Below, piece by piece: positions 39,582 through 54,969 of a DNA stretch of 64,000 bases (position 1 is the stretch's first letter; each line of letters opens with the position of its first letter). This DNA is from Rotaria macrura. Its lineage: Eukaryota > Rotifera > Eurotatoria > Philodinida > Philodinidae. Location: contig OENT01000480.1 in the NCBI GenBank assembly GCA_900239685.1, forward strand, positions 1 to 64,000, in the 5' to 3' direction. Below the pieces are notes generated by a model. It did not search any database, had not been told where the DNA came from, and saw only the letters and a list, made by a program, of their open reading frames with translations. Position numbers and translations under genes: made by a program.

Positions 39582-40448
39582 ATGGCTATGTTCTTTGATA
39601 ATATTCCGTATTTTTTCCTTATTTTATTCCTTATCTTTAATGGTTCTACTCAAGGTATAATACTTGTGAGTGTTATCATATTCTGCAATTGTTGTTTTGT
39701 ATTCTAAGAAGAATCTTCAGCAGATGCAAATAGTACATTACCATCTGTATTGGTAACAACGACGACGACTGTAACTAGTTTGGATCTAAGTTCGTCTATT
39801 CATCTTAAATAAATATTCTCTATTTAATTCTTATTACTATTATTATTTAGGTGAATCAACTTCATTAGCATGCCCTGAAGGTCATATTGATCCTCCGAAC
39901 TGCACGCAATGTCAGTCGAACTATACAGCTAAAGATAAAAAATGTTTTAAGATAGACAGTAAATGAATTCGAAATTGATTTTTAAATAAATATTCTAATT
40001 GTTATAATGTTGTTTAGATGACATAAAACCATCACGACGGACTGGCTCTCGTATTTGGTTAATACTTCTTATTTGTCTATTAGCAGCATTTGCTTTTCTT
40101 GCTGCGTTTGTTGTCTATACTCGTTTCGCTCAGAAACGCCGTCATCTTTCAACATCAAATCAAGGAAATGTTACAAATGTAACAACTAACAATACGAACA
40201 TTAGAAATCGTTTTCATAATGTTTTACGATGGATTGGCTTAAATAATGCCAATAAACGTGGACGATTCGATTTCTTTTCAATTCCAACTAATAATAATTC
40301 ATCGGGGCAATATCGACAACCTGACACGTCACGTGCTGATTTAAATGAAAATCTTGATGAAGCATTATTATTTGATGATCCATATGCAGATGGTGGACTT
40401 CAAAATTCGGCTAACCCATACAAATCATTGACACTTGCTATTACTTAA
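39582..40448 (+). CDS. Secretory single-pass membrane protein, unrecognised (230 aa, 4 exons)
   Basis: Exons 39582-39654, 39709-39789, 39851-39958 and 40018-40448 (TAA) total 231 codons in phase; the three introns are only 54, 61 and 59 bp. A signal peptide (FFLILFLIFNGSTQ) opens it. Then come a Ser/Thr-rich stretch, a short Cys-rich unit (CPEGHIDPPNCTQCQSNYTA, ending KKCFK) with four or five Cys, a transmembrane helix at about residues 100-124 (IWLILLICLLAAFAFLAAFV) and a cytoplasmic tail of about 105 residues. The Cys pattern recalls a lone EGF or laminin-EGF-like repeat. The tail ends NPYKSLTLAIT, which may be a sorting or PDZ-type signal. An acceptor (ATTTCAG) sits one base before the ATG. 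Type I topology is inferred; the function is unknown. Confidence 0.75.
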
Positions 40449-42093
40449 ATAGTACTTTCTGGTTTCTAAAAATGACATATTCTTCAATTTCAGTATACGA
40501 CTTAGAAAAAACAAAGTTTTGATATAATTAATGTAATCTCATACGCTTTCTTGTTTTCATCTGAAGTCCTATTTCGCAGCTAATTTATAAAATGAACAAA
40601 TTCTTTCTTTCTTTCTTTCATTCTTGTTGCTTTTGCTAAACGGTTACCATGTCATGTTTTTTATGTGTATTAAATACATATCTCGTTTTTAACTTAAAAT
40701 AAAATTTTTCATTGCTGATTACATCACCAATTTGAGAAAAGCCTAAAAGCTTTTAATACGTTCATTATGTCAAGTAACAATTCTCTTTGAAGTTAAGACA
40801 AGAGAACTATCATCGACATTAGATTAATTATGCTCACTAACCGATTAGATATCAATAACTTCAAAAGAATCATTGCTACTTGGGATTGATTCATACACTG
40901 CATTATTACTTTATTTATAAGATACGAAATCACTTATAATTAGAATTCTCCAGGGTACGATTTTTTCGTACTATAACACATAAATTTCATAGCTGGTATC
41001 CTACTGTGCGCAACTCATGTATAAAGAAAAGTCTGACTTTAATCGGCATGACTATAAACCGCGGTTTTCTCTTCTATTTACCAATAGATTTCCAATTTTT
41101 ATTATTTTTCTGACTTCTCAGTCTGACAAATGGTAAGCGAAGCGCACACCATGTATTTTTCAGTGTGCTTGCAAAATTTAACATCTACAGATACGTCGTC
41201 GTGTGAGCACACATGCTCTTGCATCGAATTGAAAGCAGGTCAAAGTCAAATTAAAATGAGATGTGAGGTCCTTTTTTTTCTTACATAGAAATCTTTAATG
41301 CTTAGGTGAGTGCGCACCATTCGCTCTTTTTTTAATATTTTTGAACATATTTTTAATAATCTCCAATGGAAATCGAATTCACAAAATTATTAAATATTTC
41401 GAAAATTTCCTCAGAGTTAAATATTATTTATAATTTTGCTGTTCGACTTTTGTCGTCTTTCTTCTAAGAGTCTCCCACTAGCACAAACAATACATGCACT
41501 TGTCGCTGAACTAGCTGGAATTTCTTATAGTCATTGTGTCAGTACACTAAGTTGTGAATAATTCAATGATCATTTATCCCACCAGACTACTCAATTTTAT
41601 TTTCGCATAACAATCGAATTCGTTGCAATCAGTGTCCTTCGAGGTGCAAATTTGTTACCCTATATCTTAAACATAACCTGAGTTTCTCGTCCCCTAATCC
41701 TATTCTGCTGAATTACAGTTACAATTTCGACTAGTATTCGATGAAATTCTCTGGTAGAAATATAATTCACACAGAAGAGATTTATATAGAATGATAATGA
41801 ATATTTCCTACAAAAGATACTTTATTTTGATAGTATAGACATCACTTTTGGCATATGAGGGCCGTTTTCTCATATTCTTATCTAGAAAAGTAAACAACTG
41901 TAGAACAAATAGTTCTATCACTGTAAGTACACTATCATCATTATTAGCTCATTTACACTTTTAGTTATTTCAATTTCCATCAATCCGAACAGTATAAAAC
42001 ATCTCTATGATAACCAAACATTAGTTTCCATACAACAATTGCTCTGAACGTGCATGACTTTATGTACAAGTATGAAACTGCAACAGACGTTCA
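40449..42093. other. Spacer with possible short repeat and coding scraps
   Basis: A simple TTTC repeat lies at about 40600-40620. Words AGCGAAGCGCACACC (41138-41152) and a related inverted GTGCGCACCATTCGCTC (41311-41327) bracket about 190 bases that may be a small MITE. A short plus-strand scrap near 41469-41564 reads SLPLAQTIHALVAELAGISY and looks protein-like, but no gene can be built around it. Confidence 0.35.
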
Positions 42094-42642
42094 TTATAGA
42101 GCCATACAACAGTTTGTAAATGATTTATTTTTAATGAACAAATTTCTTGGGTGTTTTTTAAAAGCAGTAATAGGGAAACGTGATATAGTCAGAAATAAGT
42201 TAGAATGCCAAAAAAGGACAAGTGAATCACTAGTTTCAATAATCATTTGATGTTTTTGGGCTATTGAAATTTGATCGCTTCCCATGCTAGTTATAGTGTT
42301 TGCTAATTGCTGTTGATGCAAATATTCAGCGGGAAAATGTGTATTCAACATCTCTATAGTTTAAAAAAATTGCCATTTATCAAATTACTTCACCATAGAA
42401 TCTTGTAACATCACTAATCGAGTTCACATAGTAAAGCAGCATCGCTTTTGTGACTTGTTCTTGAGTATGATGCATAGTTCAGTCACGATCAAAGTATTTT
42501 CCAATCCAAATTTTTCATAGTAGTAGAAGAATGAAGGCACATCAAGATTTGATTCGCTAGTGAATTTTTGAGTGTCCGTAAAATTCATCCTAACAAACAA
42601 ATGATTTTCTAACATTCGATAGTCGATCTCATCACATGACAC
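42094..42642 (-). pseudogene. Coding relics of one unrecognised gene
   Basis: Three neighbouring minus-strand pieces read like protein but in different frames. The first, 42642 to about 42427, contains KFTSESNLDVPSFFYYYEKF and GLENTLIVTEL. The next, about 42475 to 42390, contains HHTQEQVTKAMLLYYVNSIS then DVTRFYGEV. The last, 42351 to 42094, contains THFPAEYLHQQQLANTITSM and ETSDSLVLFWHSNLFL. A TATAG acceptor-like site precedes the last piece, so part of the shifts could be splicing, but the first join needs a frame change without a usable intron. I read this as a decayed or incomplete gene. The family is unknown to me. Confidence 0.35.
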
Positions 42643-43808
42643 GATATGCCAGTGTCGTAATGTATACTATTTATAGTCTATGTGAATCTCAATGTATCAG
42701 ACAAAAATAATATTACATCAAGGCTTCTACTAATTTATGTTGCTTGTGAAAAACGTTCTTATATCAAGAAGAATGATGCAGGAAATAAGAACACAGAATG
42801 AATCTATCCATGAGAATACTATGTTTTTAAATTATATTACGTAACTTTCCAAATCAATATTCATATAGCATTTAAAATGGTTCTCTACGAGAACGATGAT
42901 TTCAAAAGACCGATTTTTTTCATCAGTATATATATATATGCATATTGCACAAACTGTCTATAGAACACAGTTAAAAGATGCTCCACTATGAGTGCATAAT
43001 ATAACAAGAAACATCAATAAAGTTTGAATAAAAACAACTAGTCCAATAAGCACTCATCGATAACAGTTCGCAAGGATTCAACCTATATCAATCATACCTA
43101 GGCGATACTGGCAGATAAGATCAAACACTCTCTTCTAAAGAATATTTCTGGAAACGCATCGGTTTCATAAAATATTACCGACGGATAGTAAAGTAATGAA
43201 ACTGACTGGAATTCACGGGAACCCTGCGCGCCTCAATATGTCAACAATTATCTTACACTCAAATTCTGATAAACAATAATCATATAATAATAACGAGTGA
43301 TTTCAAATTTTTTAAAATCTTCTTTTTTAATAGTTATATGATTATTGTACAACATGATAAGTTAATTATAAAATTGGATCTTTTTCTTTCAAGAAAAATC
43401 AATTATTCACTAAACTGTGTAAAACTCCCGAGATCTTCAATTTTATTTTTACAACTAATTTATTATTGTTAGTTTCGGTACGTAAAACTTCAGTTGATAT
43501 TTTACACTTCAATTTCTTCGAAAACATTCTATTCGATCCATTGAAATGTTCCAAAATTGTTCATCTCGGATTTCTAAATCATATAGATGATGAAAATTTC
43601 CGTAATATTCACGATCGAAAATGAGATTTGAATATATTATCAAAAGGAAAAAATACCAACATGTTAAAAAAGACAACGAACAACTGAAATGTATCCGAAT
43701 TCAAGAGACAAAACACGTCTTTGAGACGATCCTTTTTTCACCGAAGTTTTAAATAAAATAAAAAAAGAACATAAAACGGTGAACAGTTGCATTTGTAATC
43801 TAATCTAT
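42643..43808. other. Gene-free spacer
   Basis: AT-rich sequence; a TA run at about 42925-42940. No exon supported. The last 100 bases are the 3' flank of the STPR gene. Confidence 0.5.
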
Positions 43809-44417
43809 TTAATAAGATGGTGTCGAATCAGCACTACGACTGCTACTATCTGAGCTCGACGATCGCGTATCCTGTTGACGACAATATTCATCGATTTGTT
43901 TCAATAGTTCATACTCGCTTCGTTGTTTATCAGTATTTGATAGTTGTTGACAGCAATCGAAATTGGTTTGATATGGAACAAAGGATATATGTGAAGATTG
44001 TAAATTATTTTCTAATGTTTGATATAATGAATTGACAATTGTATTATTAGTAATAGTATTGTTGGATGTTGTTTTAGGTGAAGTATTGACTTTCGATGAA
44101 GTTTGTGAATGTAAGCTACGTTTTAATGCCATACGAAGACGATTTTTAATGTGTTCTCGTTGTCGGTAATCAGAATTTTCACGACGCATTTCAGCCATAT
44201 GTGTGCGATTTTGACGACGCTCATGTTCACGATATAACGGATTTTCTGAACGTTTTTTACGCATAGCACGTGCATTATTTTCCCGTTCAATGCGGCGATA
44301 TTCGGAATCAATGGAACCACGTAATTGAGACATATAAACAGCACGTTTTTCTTTGGATGTTAATTGTGTTTGTTGACTCATGTCATTTGGGTTCATTTCT
44401 ATTTGATTAGTATTCAT
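43809..44417 (-). CDS. STPR-repeat protein (202 aa)
   Basis: An uninterrupted frame with three tandem 23-residue units at residues about 37-105: SEYRRIERENNARAMRKKRS, PLYREHERRQNRTHMAEMRR and DYRQREHIKNRLRMALKR. This Arg/Glu-rich period-23 pattern is the STPR domain first described in silkworm FMBP-1, a sequence-specific DNA-binding module also seen in ZNF821. The rest is Ser/Thr/Asn/Gln-rich with a poly-Ser tail. The frame stays open upstream across a likely intron (44447-44563) into a 5' exon ending at 44564 but meets a stop there without an ATG, so the start at 44417 is preferred. It is probably a nuclear regulator; four repeats are usual and only three are clear here. Confidence 0.65.
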   Translation of the reverse strand: MNTNQIEMNPNDMSQQTQLTSKEKRAVYMSQLRGSIDSEYRRIERENNARAMRKKRSENPLYREHERRQNRTHMAEMRRENSDYRQREHIKNRLRMALKRSLHSQTSSKVNTSPKTTSNNTITNNTIVNSLYQTLENNLQSSHISFVPYQTNFDCCQQLSNTDKQRSEYELLKQIDEYCRQQDTRSSSSDSSSRSADSTPSY

Positions 44418-44564
44418 ATACGGTTCTTGTGAATTCGCAGTTGGATCTATCAGAATGTTACAGAAACATTTAATTTTTTGTTAATTAAGGAATACCAATA
44501 AGATTATTATTACGATTTTAAAAAATTAACGACGTTTAACAAAAATCAATGTAAAATAGTTACC

Positions 44565-45859
44565 ATTGAGTATTAATTGAAGATGAAGTTGATTCAAAAA
44601 ACTACTTAAAAGTGTTAGATAACATCACTGCATAGCATTTTCTTCTCAAAAAAAAAAAGAACTGGAATCGAAACCAATAGATATAGGTGAATATGAATAT
44701 GAAGAAGTTGCAGCTAGCTAGCTCAGACACAATTGCACGTCTTCGGAGTGACTAATCGATTTGATTGATGATTGGATTGGATTTCCTCAAAGTCAATGTT
44801 CATGATTTTTTCTAGGTTTCTTCAACAAATAAATAGAAAATTTAAATATCAATAAACAAAAAACTGTTAGAAAAAAATGGGATATAGCGCCATCTATCAC
44901 CATTTTTTTAGAAGAGAATGATTAAAGAGAGAAAAAGATTTTCAATTCAATCCGAACTAAGAATTGACATAAATTATTTGAAATTTTGTTTTCTTTCTTG
45001 GCTCCTATTTAAGTATTTCTCTCATATTCACTCGACAGATCATTTTTAATTATATAGTTGCTGTAAATCCTTCAGGAAGTTCTAGTAAATACCATGAACA
45101 AGTTTATCGTTAAATATCTTCCTGTATTCATTTTATTTTGCCTATTGATTGATGAAAAAGAAAGCCTGAGAAAAAAGCGGAATAGTTTTTTTCTCTTCTT
45201 ATAGTTATTTCTTTCTGCTTTCATCAGTGGAGTACGATAACTAAGCTACTCGACTGCCTTATCTAACATTATTCGCAGAAAACAACGACACGATATTTTA
45301 CTATTTTCAACTATAGTATCGTACAGAAATATACATGTCGATATGACTTTTGCCGTCTATTATTGTCGATAATGTTCCTCTCCTGTTTGAATGTATTTAC
45401 TATACAGAGAAGAAAAACAGAGACAATTGTTTTTGCCTAGTAAGCAGAGTTATACGACCTATTCTTGTGTGCCGAAATCAAGCAGACCTTGAATAACGAT
45501 AAGTAGAGCGAACTCAACAGCAAACAATTATTGATAGGTAAGTCATTTTGTTTTTGTTATTGATACTAATGAAAAATAAAGGCTCGGATACTATAATCTC
45601 ATGTTCAATAAATAAACAAATATGTAAACAGAAAGAACAACTTCATGGGCGTTTTTCCTCGATCTTCAATAGATTTTTGTTTAGCATCACAATGATCAAA
45701 TGGTAGATTTGCATTTTTTAAAAGAACGAAAAGAAAGTATATCTTATTAATATAAACATCAAAAGAAGTTTATTATTTTTTCCTGCCATTCTCTTTTCTT
45801 TCTCTTCGTAAAAACTATTACTAATTCATATACCGCTACGAATAATATCTTGTCACAGG
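44565..45859. other. Divergent promoter spacer STPR gene / PRPS
   Basis: Spacer between two head-to-head genes. It contains pyrimidine tracts and short AT runs but no supported exon. An acceptor (CACAG) ends one base before the PRPS ATG. Confidence 0.5.
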
Positions 45860-48530
<2,671 letters not shown>

Positions 48531-49747
48531 AAACCGATCATCTGCCATGGATAATATGTTAGTGAAGCAAAAAAAACAAACATACAAAACAAGAGGCAGT
48601 CTGATCTAGAAGAGACAATTGATTGTGATAAAACTTTGTTTTTCTTGGATCATTTTTGCTTTTTTTGTAATCTATTGAAACACCTTCGTATGTTAGCAAT
48701 CCAATTGAGCTATTCTTCGTTTGTTTTGAAACCCCTACGTCATTTCAGAAGGTTGCTTTTTCTTTCGTATGTTCTTCAAACTATGGTCTATATTTTTCTG
48801 AAGGAAGGAAAAAAACCATACGTACTTCAATGAAAATTTTGAATTGCTAATTTTATCGAAAAAAAAGGCCGAACGAAAAACTGCAACGAACATTTTGTTG
48901 CTTGTTATTTCTTATATTGTACAAACAAAGAAGAGTTTTTGAAGTATTGACATACAACAAGAATCGAAACCATTTTTATCATGAAAAAGAAAAGAATTCA
49001 AGTCATGTTGTGGTATTGTCACGATTTTTCAATGACCTTATATAGATAAATAAATATATCGACGCATTGGAGATCATGTTGACCCTTCTGGTTTGACAAT
49101 CTATGTTACTAGAGGACCTCAATTGTATTACGTATCGATGAATCGAATATAAAAATATCAACGATTGAGGTTACAGTGACTAGATACTACCTAGATTAGG
49201 TGTAAATTTAATCATTAAATATTTCTTCGATCACTTGAGTATCACTAAAAGTAATGCAATCAAATGACTTTATACGAAATGGATAGATTTTCTTATGAAA
49301 AAAGCTACCATACATTTTAACCGACAAAACAAAATCGTCGTTATCTCTGATCCGTATCTTACAAGTATAGAATGACCAGTTCAATGACATGATGATTAGT
49401 TGAAAATCAATCATTCTTTGATTTCATCTTAATGAATAAAAAATATACCTAGAATCTGTGAGTTTTTCTCAATGATGACTGTAAATAATTTACTATACTT
49501 GTGATTTATGCATTGACTCACATACGTAGACTTATATTCTGATTGAAAGCGATTCTTTTTATCTTGATACTTGTTTGCTTGTCAAGGATGTGATCACGAT
49601 GACATATTGAAGGATGATGTATACGCACACACACACACACACATATACATATATATATAAGTGTGTGTATGTGCGCGAAAGTATTCCCTGTTCTTTACGT
49701 CGCCATAGGCACACATTCATTCATACAATTTTCGTCATTCTATTACA
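48531..49747. other. Gene-free spacer with CA and TA repeats
   Basis: 3' flank of PRPS, then AT-rich sequence. CA repeats at about 49625-49642 run into TA repeats to 49659, shortly before the next gene. No exon supported. Confidence 0.5.
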
Positions 49748-50290
49748 ATGCTTGAAAAAGATGTTTCTTATTTATATTCAAATGAATTTTTAAGTTTATC
49801 TTCGTCAACTAAGAAAGAATTAGATACGAAAGCATCGTCTTGTTGTGAAAATGGATCGATTCGAAATCGTGCTTGTCGACTACCGACCTCACCGTTAGAA
49901 ACTGGTCACCGAACAAAACATATCATATTATTTCGTGATGAAGCTATTAAATGTGATCGTCAACGGAAGAAAAAACAACTAATATTACAACAATCGAAAG
50001 AAAAACGTCAACTATTTGAAGAAAATTTTCAAAGAAAAATTAAAGATTTAATACATGAACAATCACATTTACAAAATCATTTTTCAAAACTTCAATTGCG
50101 TAAAAAAGACTTCGAAACAAAAATAAATAACAATGTTTATACGAATTCTTCTGTTGAATCAATCGTGAACGATGATAAAAAGGTACCATTACCATTTGAT
50201 CAGTATTTAAATGACTTTAAACCTTTTTATTTATCAATAACAAATGTTGTAAAGTGTCAGTATGATATAAATAATAATTTCAACAGTTAA
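49748..50290 (+). CDS. Orphan coiled-coil protein (180 aa, single exon)
   Basis: An intronless frame with good codon use from ATG to TAA. Residues about 65-125 are rich in Lys, Gln and Glu with heptad spacing (DEAIKCDRQRKKKQLILQQS, then KEKRQLFEENFQRKIKDLIH) and should form a coiled coil. The N-terminal third is Ser/Cys-containing and the tail is Asn-rich with DQYLNDFKPFYLSITNVV. There is no signal peptide or membrane segment. I do not recognise a family. The distance from both neighbours suggests an independent gene. Confidence 0.6.
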   Translation: MLEKDVSYLYSNEFLSLSSSTKKELDTKASSCCENGSIRNRACRLPTSPLETGHRTKHIILFRDEAIKCDRQRKKKQLILQQSKEKRQLFEENFQRKIKDLIHEQSHLQNHFSKLQLRKKDFETKINNNVYTNSSVESIVNDDKKVPLPFDQYLNDFKPFYLSITNVVKCQYDINNNFNS

Positions 50291-53200
50291 TGTTATAATT
50301 TATCACAAAAGTTTGTTTGTTTTCTTACTTGTTATTTTAAAATAAGATTATAAAAATAAATTAACAAATGTACTGTTTTCTAATGTACAGAGTCCTACAA
50401 AATATTCTCTCTAGGGCATATTGACCGTGCATAATAAGTATCAAAATACGACTAAACAGTAAACAAAATGAAAGCTTAATTAAAACAAACTATGACAACG
50501 TAACTCAGTAATTGTAGTTAGATTGATCAAATAGTGAAGAGTTACTTAAGATACGATAATAATTACATAGATTTTGCATCTGTCTAGTCATATCGATATC
50601 TACTTCCGATCAAAGTATTTCTTAGTTCTCATAAAACATCAGCAAACATTTCTGAAAATCAAAGTAGCGTCCAATGCTAGACTGCACTGTTTCATAGAAG
50701 TACGATGTTGACATTAGTTTTCATTTTGTTACTTTGACTTATTATTTTCTAAGTTCACAAAGATGTGTCTAATGATATGAGTAAGTAGTGGGCCCCTACA
50801 AAATATTCATAGATAAGACCTATCTCGAATATTATTTGTTAATAAAGTTTATTTACACAATATATTCATTAATATGTCTAAACTTTAGAATGTATCGAGT
50901 CATCGATTATTCTATCCGCTTTTACTTACGTTTTTCACTTTTTCTCGTTTGTTCAACAAAAATTTTGTTCGACTTTTAATTTCTTAGTTTTGAAACATTC
51001 AGTCTCAACAACTTATGATCTACCCAACTCTCCCAAAGTCTAATGATGAATAGATCGAATAGCTTAATAATATCATTACGAGAAAAAAAAACCAAATTTG
51101 AAAATAACTTGAATATCTGATTCGGTTTCTCTCACTAGGATCCAAATAACTGTTTTTGAATTATTTCGTAAGATACCTTGAATACGAAAAAAAATAGGTT
51201 TTATGACTAATGAAACCTTGACTTGTTTTGTCATGATTTTAACATCGCGTATAATAGTTATCAACTGTTATACAGGTCGATTTTCTTTCTCATGAGATAA
51301 ATGAGTCTGAATAATACTCATCGAAATGAGTTTTGCTGGCGTCACAGAACTAGTCAGTTCATTAGATATTAGAGAGAAAAAATTCCATTCATTTGAATAT
51401 AAATAATGAACATTGCCTGTTTAAAAAGAACATGAAATCAGAATTAAAAATATGAATAGAAAAATTTTCAAATAAATCAATATTTTATTAAAAATAAAGT
51501 ATATCATAGAGCATTTACATTAATGAAATGATTGTTTTTCTTTTATCTTTATATTCAGAAATGAATGCAGATAAACTTTTACACGTTTTAATATTTAGTA
51601 ATTCGAATCGATTGAATACGTCATTCATTTTGTTCAATTTTTGAAGAATTGGAATACAATAAAATGTAATGTAACTGGTCTTTGCACATCTTCATGTACA
51701 CTTGTATTTACCAGAGTCTCATATTGAGTATACAATATAACGGTAATCTTATTCTTCTAACTAATATAGATCTGTTGAGTTAATTAAATATATCACTATG
51801 CATAACTAAGTGAGTAGTCGAGGTCCTGTTCATGTTTATTTGCTTCATATTATTCTAAATAAATATTCATCAATTTTTTTGTCTCACTCAAGATTCACCA
51901 TGTGTAGGGTTCCAATCCGAATTTTCTCTCTATATGCATATGGACTTGAAAACAATTTTTTGAGTGGTGTATATTAGTATTAGATTAATCTATATCTTAA
52001 TCACCTAATACTGCAAGAAAATTCAGATGATTTAACATCACCTATTGAATAAACATCTACTCTCTAATTTACTTATTCAAAGAATATACTTCTTCTATCA
52101 TGTTTCTAGTACCGATTATAATCGTTAAATCTCAATAGATTCAATACTAATTTAGCAAAAACTAAGTAACTAAAGGCAATAGAGTGCAAACACATCAAAT
52201 AGGAAAAAAAACCAATAAATAGATACTATCAGAAATGTCTAATTGTAGAAACCTTCGAGGCCTAAATTTCGTACCGAATAATCTTTGAACTATAAAATGA
52301 TGTGATGAGTTATCTTAGCTATTCGCATACTCACATATACTGAATATATACGTGTGAGTATCTCCTTGAACTCACAAAAAACTCGAATAGTTGAGAACTT
52401 TTTTTATTTCCGTCTAAGCAACACCGATGAAACTTTTATCTGAACATCATATAAGTAAAATGTGAATGATACAAGACGATTTGCATGAAAATCTTCTACT
52501 ATGTTTGTTTTACACTACTGCCGTATTTGATCACTCTTTTTCAATATGTCATGAAAATATCTTGCGTGTTATCATTTATTAAGAGTATATTCTTTTCTCA
52601 ACGTATTTTTCAACGCGATCACTTCGACACAGTAGAGCAAAGTCAAACGAGTACTATGTCACGTAAATATACGAATCAGTGATTCAAAAAGAAAATGTTA
52701 CATATATTTAGCAATCGCTTAGACAAGCTAAATAACAACCACATCGTGTTCTATTGTGTATTCATATATATGAGATTCGATCAGTTTAATCGGTAATGAT
52801 GACAATCATTATATGCAAGAAAAAAGCCCACGTCAAACCAGATGAGCAAGAAGGAGAAAAACGAAAAGTACATCGATTTTTACATTATATAATTGTCATA
52901 GTCGTCGTTTGAATCATCAAAAGAAAGGTAGATTCAAGCATGAATGTTCAAGATTAAGAATATGCTTTTGCTGAGAATCATTCAATATTCCGATTTCTTT
53001 ATATAATATCGTAAACGTATCAAAGAGCTACTAATGTATTCTTCCATTAATTTTAATATTCAGCTTATCTAAAAGTTTTTGGACAATATTCTTCAAAAGT
53101 AGTTTAATAAAAAGGAACAAAAAGAATTAGAAATGACAATAATCAATTTCGAAACATCTTTCTTTTATCTATGAAACGAATCCGTATGTTTCCATCGATA

Positions 53201-53421
53201 AATGTAAAAATCAACAGTACGAACATGATAGTGCTTTTAGATGTTCATGTTTTCGATATTTGAAAGAGCAAAACTTCGAATTTCTTCTTTTTATTCTACT
53301 ATTACATTTGGGTAAATCTTTGCTTAAGTCTATTGTCTGTACAAAGCATTTAAAGAATTCTGCTTAAAATTCAAAAGAATTTATACTTGTATGATGGCCT
53401 TTTTCGACTCAGTAGTAAAAG
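50291..53421. other. Gene-free spacer
   Basis: About 3.1 kb of AT-rich sequence. Short open frames at 50788-50979, 51076-51264 and 52485-52682 have no splice context or domain. I see no RNA gene. Confidence 0.5.
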
Positions 53422-54226
53422 GGCTTGTCCAAACGTAACGTTGTGACATTTTGGAAATCGTTCTTTTGAAATATCTCGAGAATAATGGTAGCTAGAAAGT
53501 TCATTCAAACGCCATTCGAAACAGCTCGGCGAGTTCGATCTATAATTTGAATTTGCTGGTTTTTAGTTGAACTCTATATTTTACAGAAATGCTTTGTACT
53601 GATGTAACACTATGACATAAAAGGACCTTGATTGTGCAACGCCCTGATTCATCTCTCAATTCCCTGCGAATGATGGTCACCAATTAAAATAGACCGGGGA
53701 CCTAATTTGTAGAGCATGAAATGAACTTTCCTATGCTAACAAAAAGGCTTCTCCTAGCTCTTGTTATTCGTATAAAAAATGAAAAAAGAAAACGTAACGC
53801 TGTGACACTCTTTTTTCTTGATCAATTTTCTGTCACCTGACACGCTCTGATCTATTTAATTTATACAGCCATTGGTCTTTTCTCTACATATAACATCTTT
53901 TCAAAAAATCAAGTAGCCGCGGCGAAGCGGAAGCTCGCTAATAAACCCTACAACAATGTAAAAATTTGTCTTCAGGAATGAAAGTTAAAAATCAATTCGC
54001 TATTTTGTAGAGAATTAAATTCTGTATCGAATGGTATAATAATCAGACGGTTCTGCAAGTTAGAAACGCCGTTATGGTTGTCAAAATGTGATTTTCTTCA
54101 AGAACCATATTAAACTCGTTATTAGCGCAAAACATTACATTGAATAATGTGCTGAGAACGGTCCATCTAGAAAAAAACGTATTTCAAAAACTTTATCACT
54201 AAAGTAGCGCGTTACGCTGACAAGCC
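53422..54226. mobile_element. DNA-transposon-like element with terminal inverted repeats
   Basis: The left end GGCTTGTCCAAACGTAACG (53422-53440) is matched in reverse by CGTTACGCTGACAAGCC (54210-54226). A third copy of the word AACGTAACGCTGTGACAC lies inside at 53791. The interior is CG-richer than its surroundings (GTAGCCGCGGCGAAGCGG at 53911) and without an open frame for a transposase. A clear target duplication was not found. It fits a non-autonomous element of about 805 bp. Confidence 0.55.
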
Positions 54227-54969
54227 GATAATATGAGAATAGATCATAATATCTATCATGTTGATCTTAGATTTTTGCATCTGAAGTACATGTTTAAATC
54301 GAGCTTTCTTTATAAAATAGAACACTGTCGTTGTGTGTCTTACGATCTGCCAACTAAAATGACGACACCTAAAATTCTTTTCTATCGATTACTTTTCTTT
54401 TGATCTAGTTACTATATACTCATTGATCTATATCGATCTTCGACATAGACACATGCAACATTTGTACATGCTGATAGATCTTTCGTCATAATGATCAATT
54501 TATTATAGAATACAACGTGACTTTTAATATTGACTGAACAAGAATTAACAATCATACAGTACTAGTGTCAGTTGTTTTTGTAAGAAAACCGCATGTCAAC
54601 CATTACTTTTGAAATCAGTGTTTCTTTTTGTTATCAAGATAACTTATTTAAATATTTTTATGGGTTTATCAGTCTGATAAAACTGTTTATCTTTTGCATG
54701 TCTTAGAATACAGATTGTTTTCACTTTGACCAAGATAAGAATATAAAATACATATTCATCTCATCTTTGATTTTTCAATGTATATGTATATACATATTCT
54801 TTTATGAAATTATGGATAAAAATAAATCATCTAATACCAAATCTAACATTTATTTATTTCATGATTTGTAAAATAGCACAGCGCATATGTAGAATGATTT
54901 CATTGAATCTTGAAATTTTCTACTAGATTAATCGAAGAAAGATAGTAGAACCAAAAAAAATAGGAAAAC
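54227..54969. other. Gene-free spacer
   Basis: AT-rich 3' flank of the hydratase gene; nothing else seen. Confidence 0.5.

Noticed and set aside
41127-41330. Possible 200 bp MITE with ends near AGCGAAGCGCACACC
   Set aside because: End similarity is short and interrupted, too weak to call an element without other copies.
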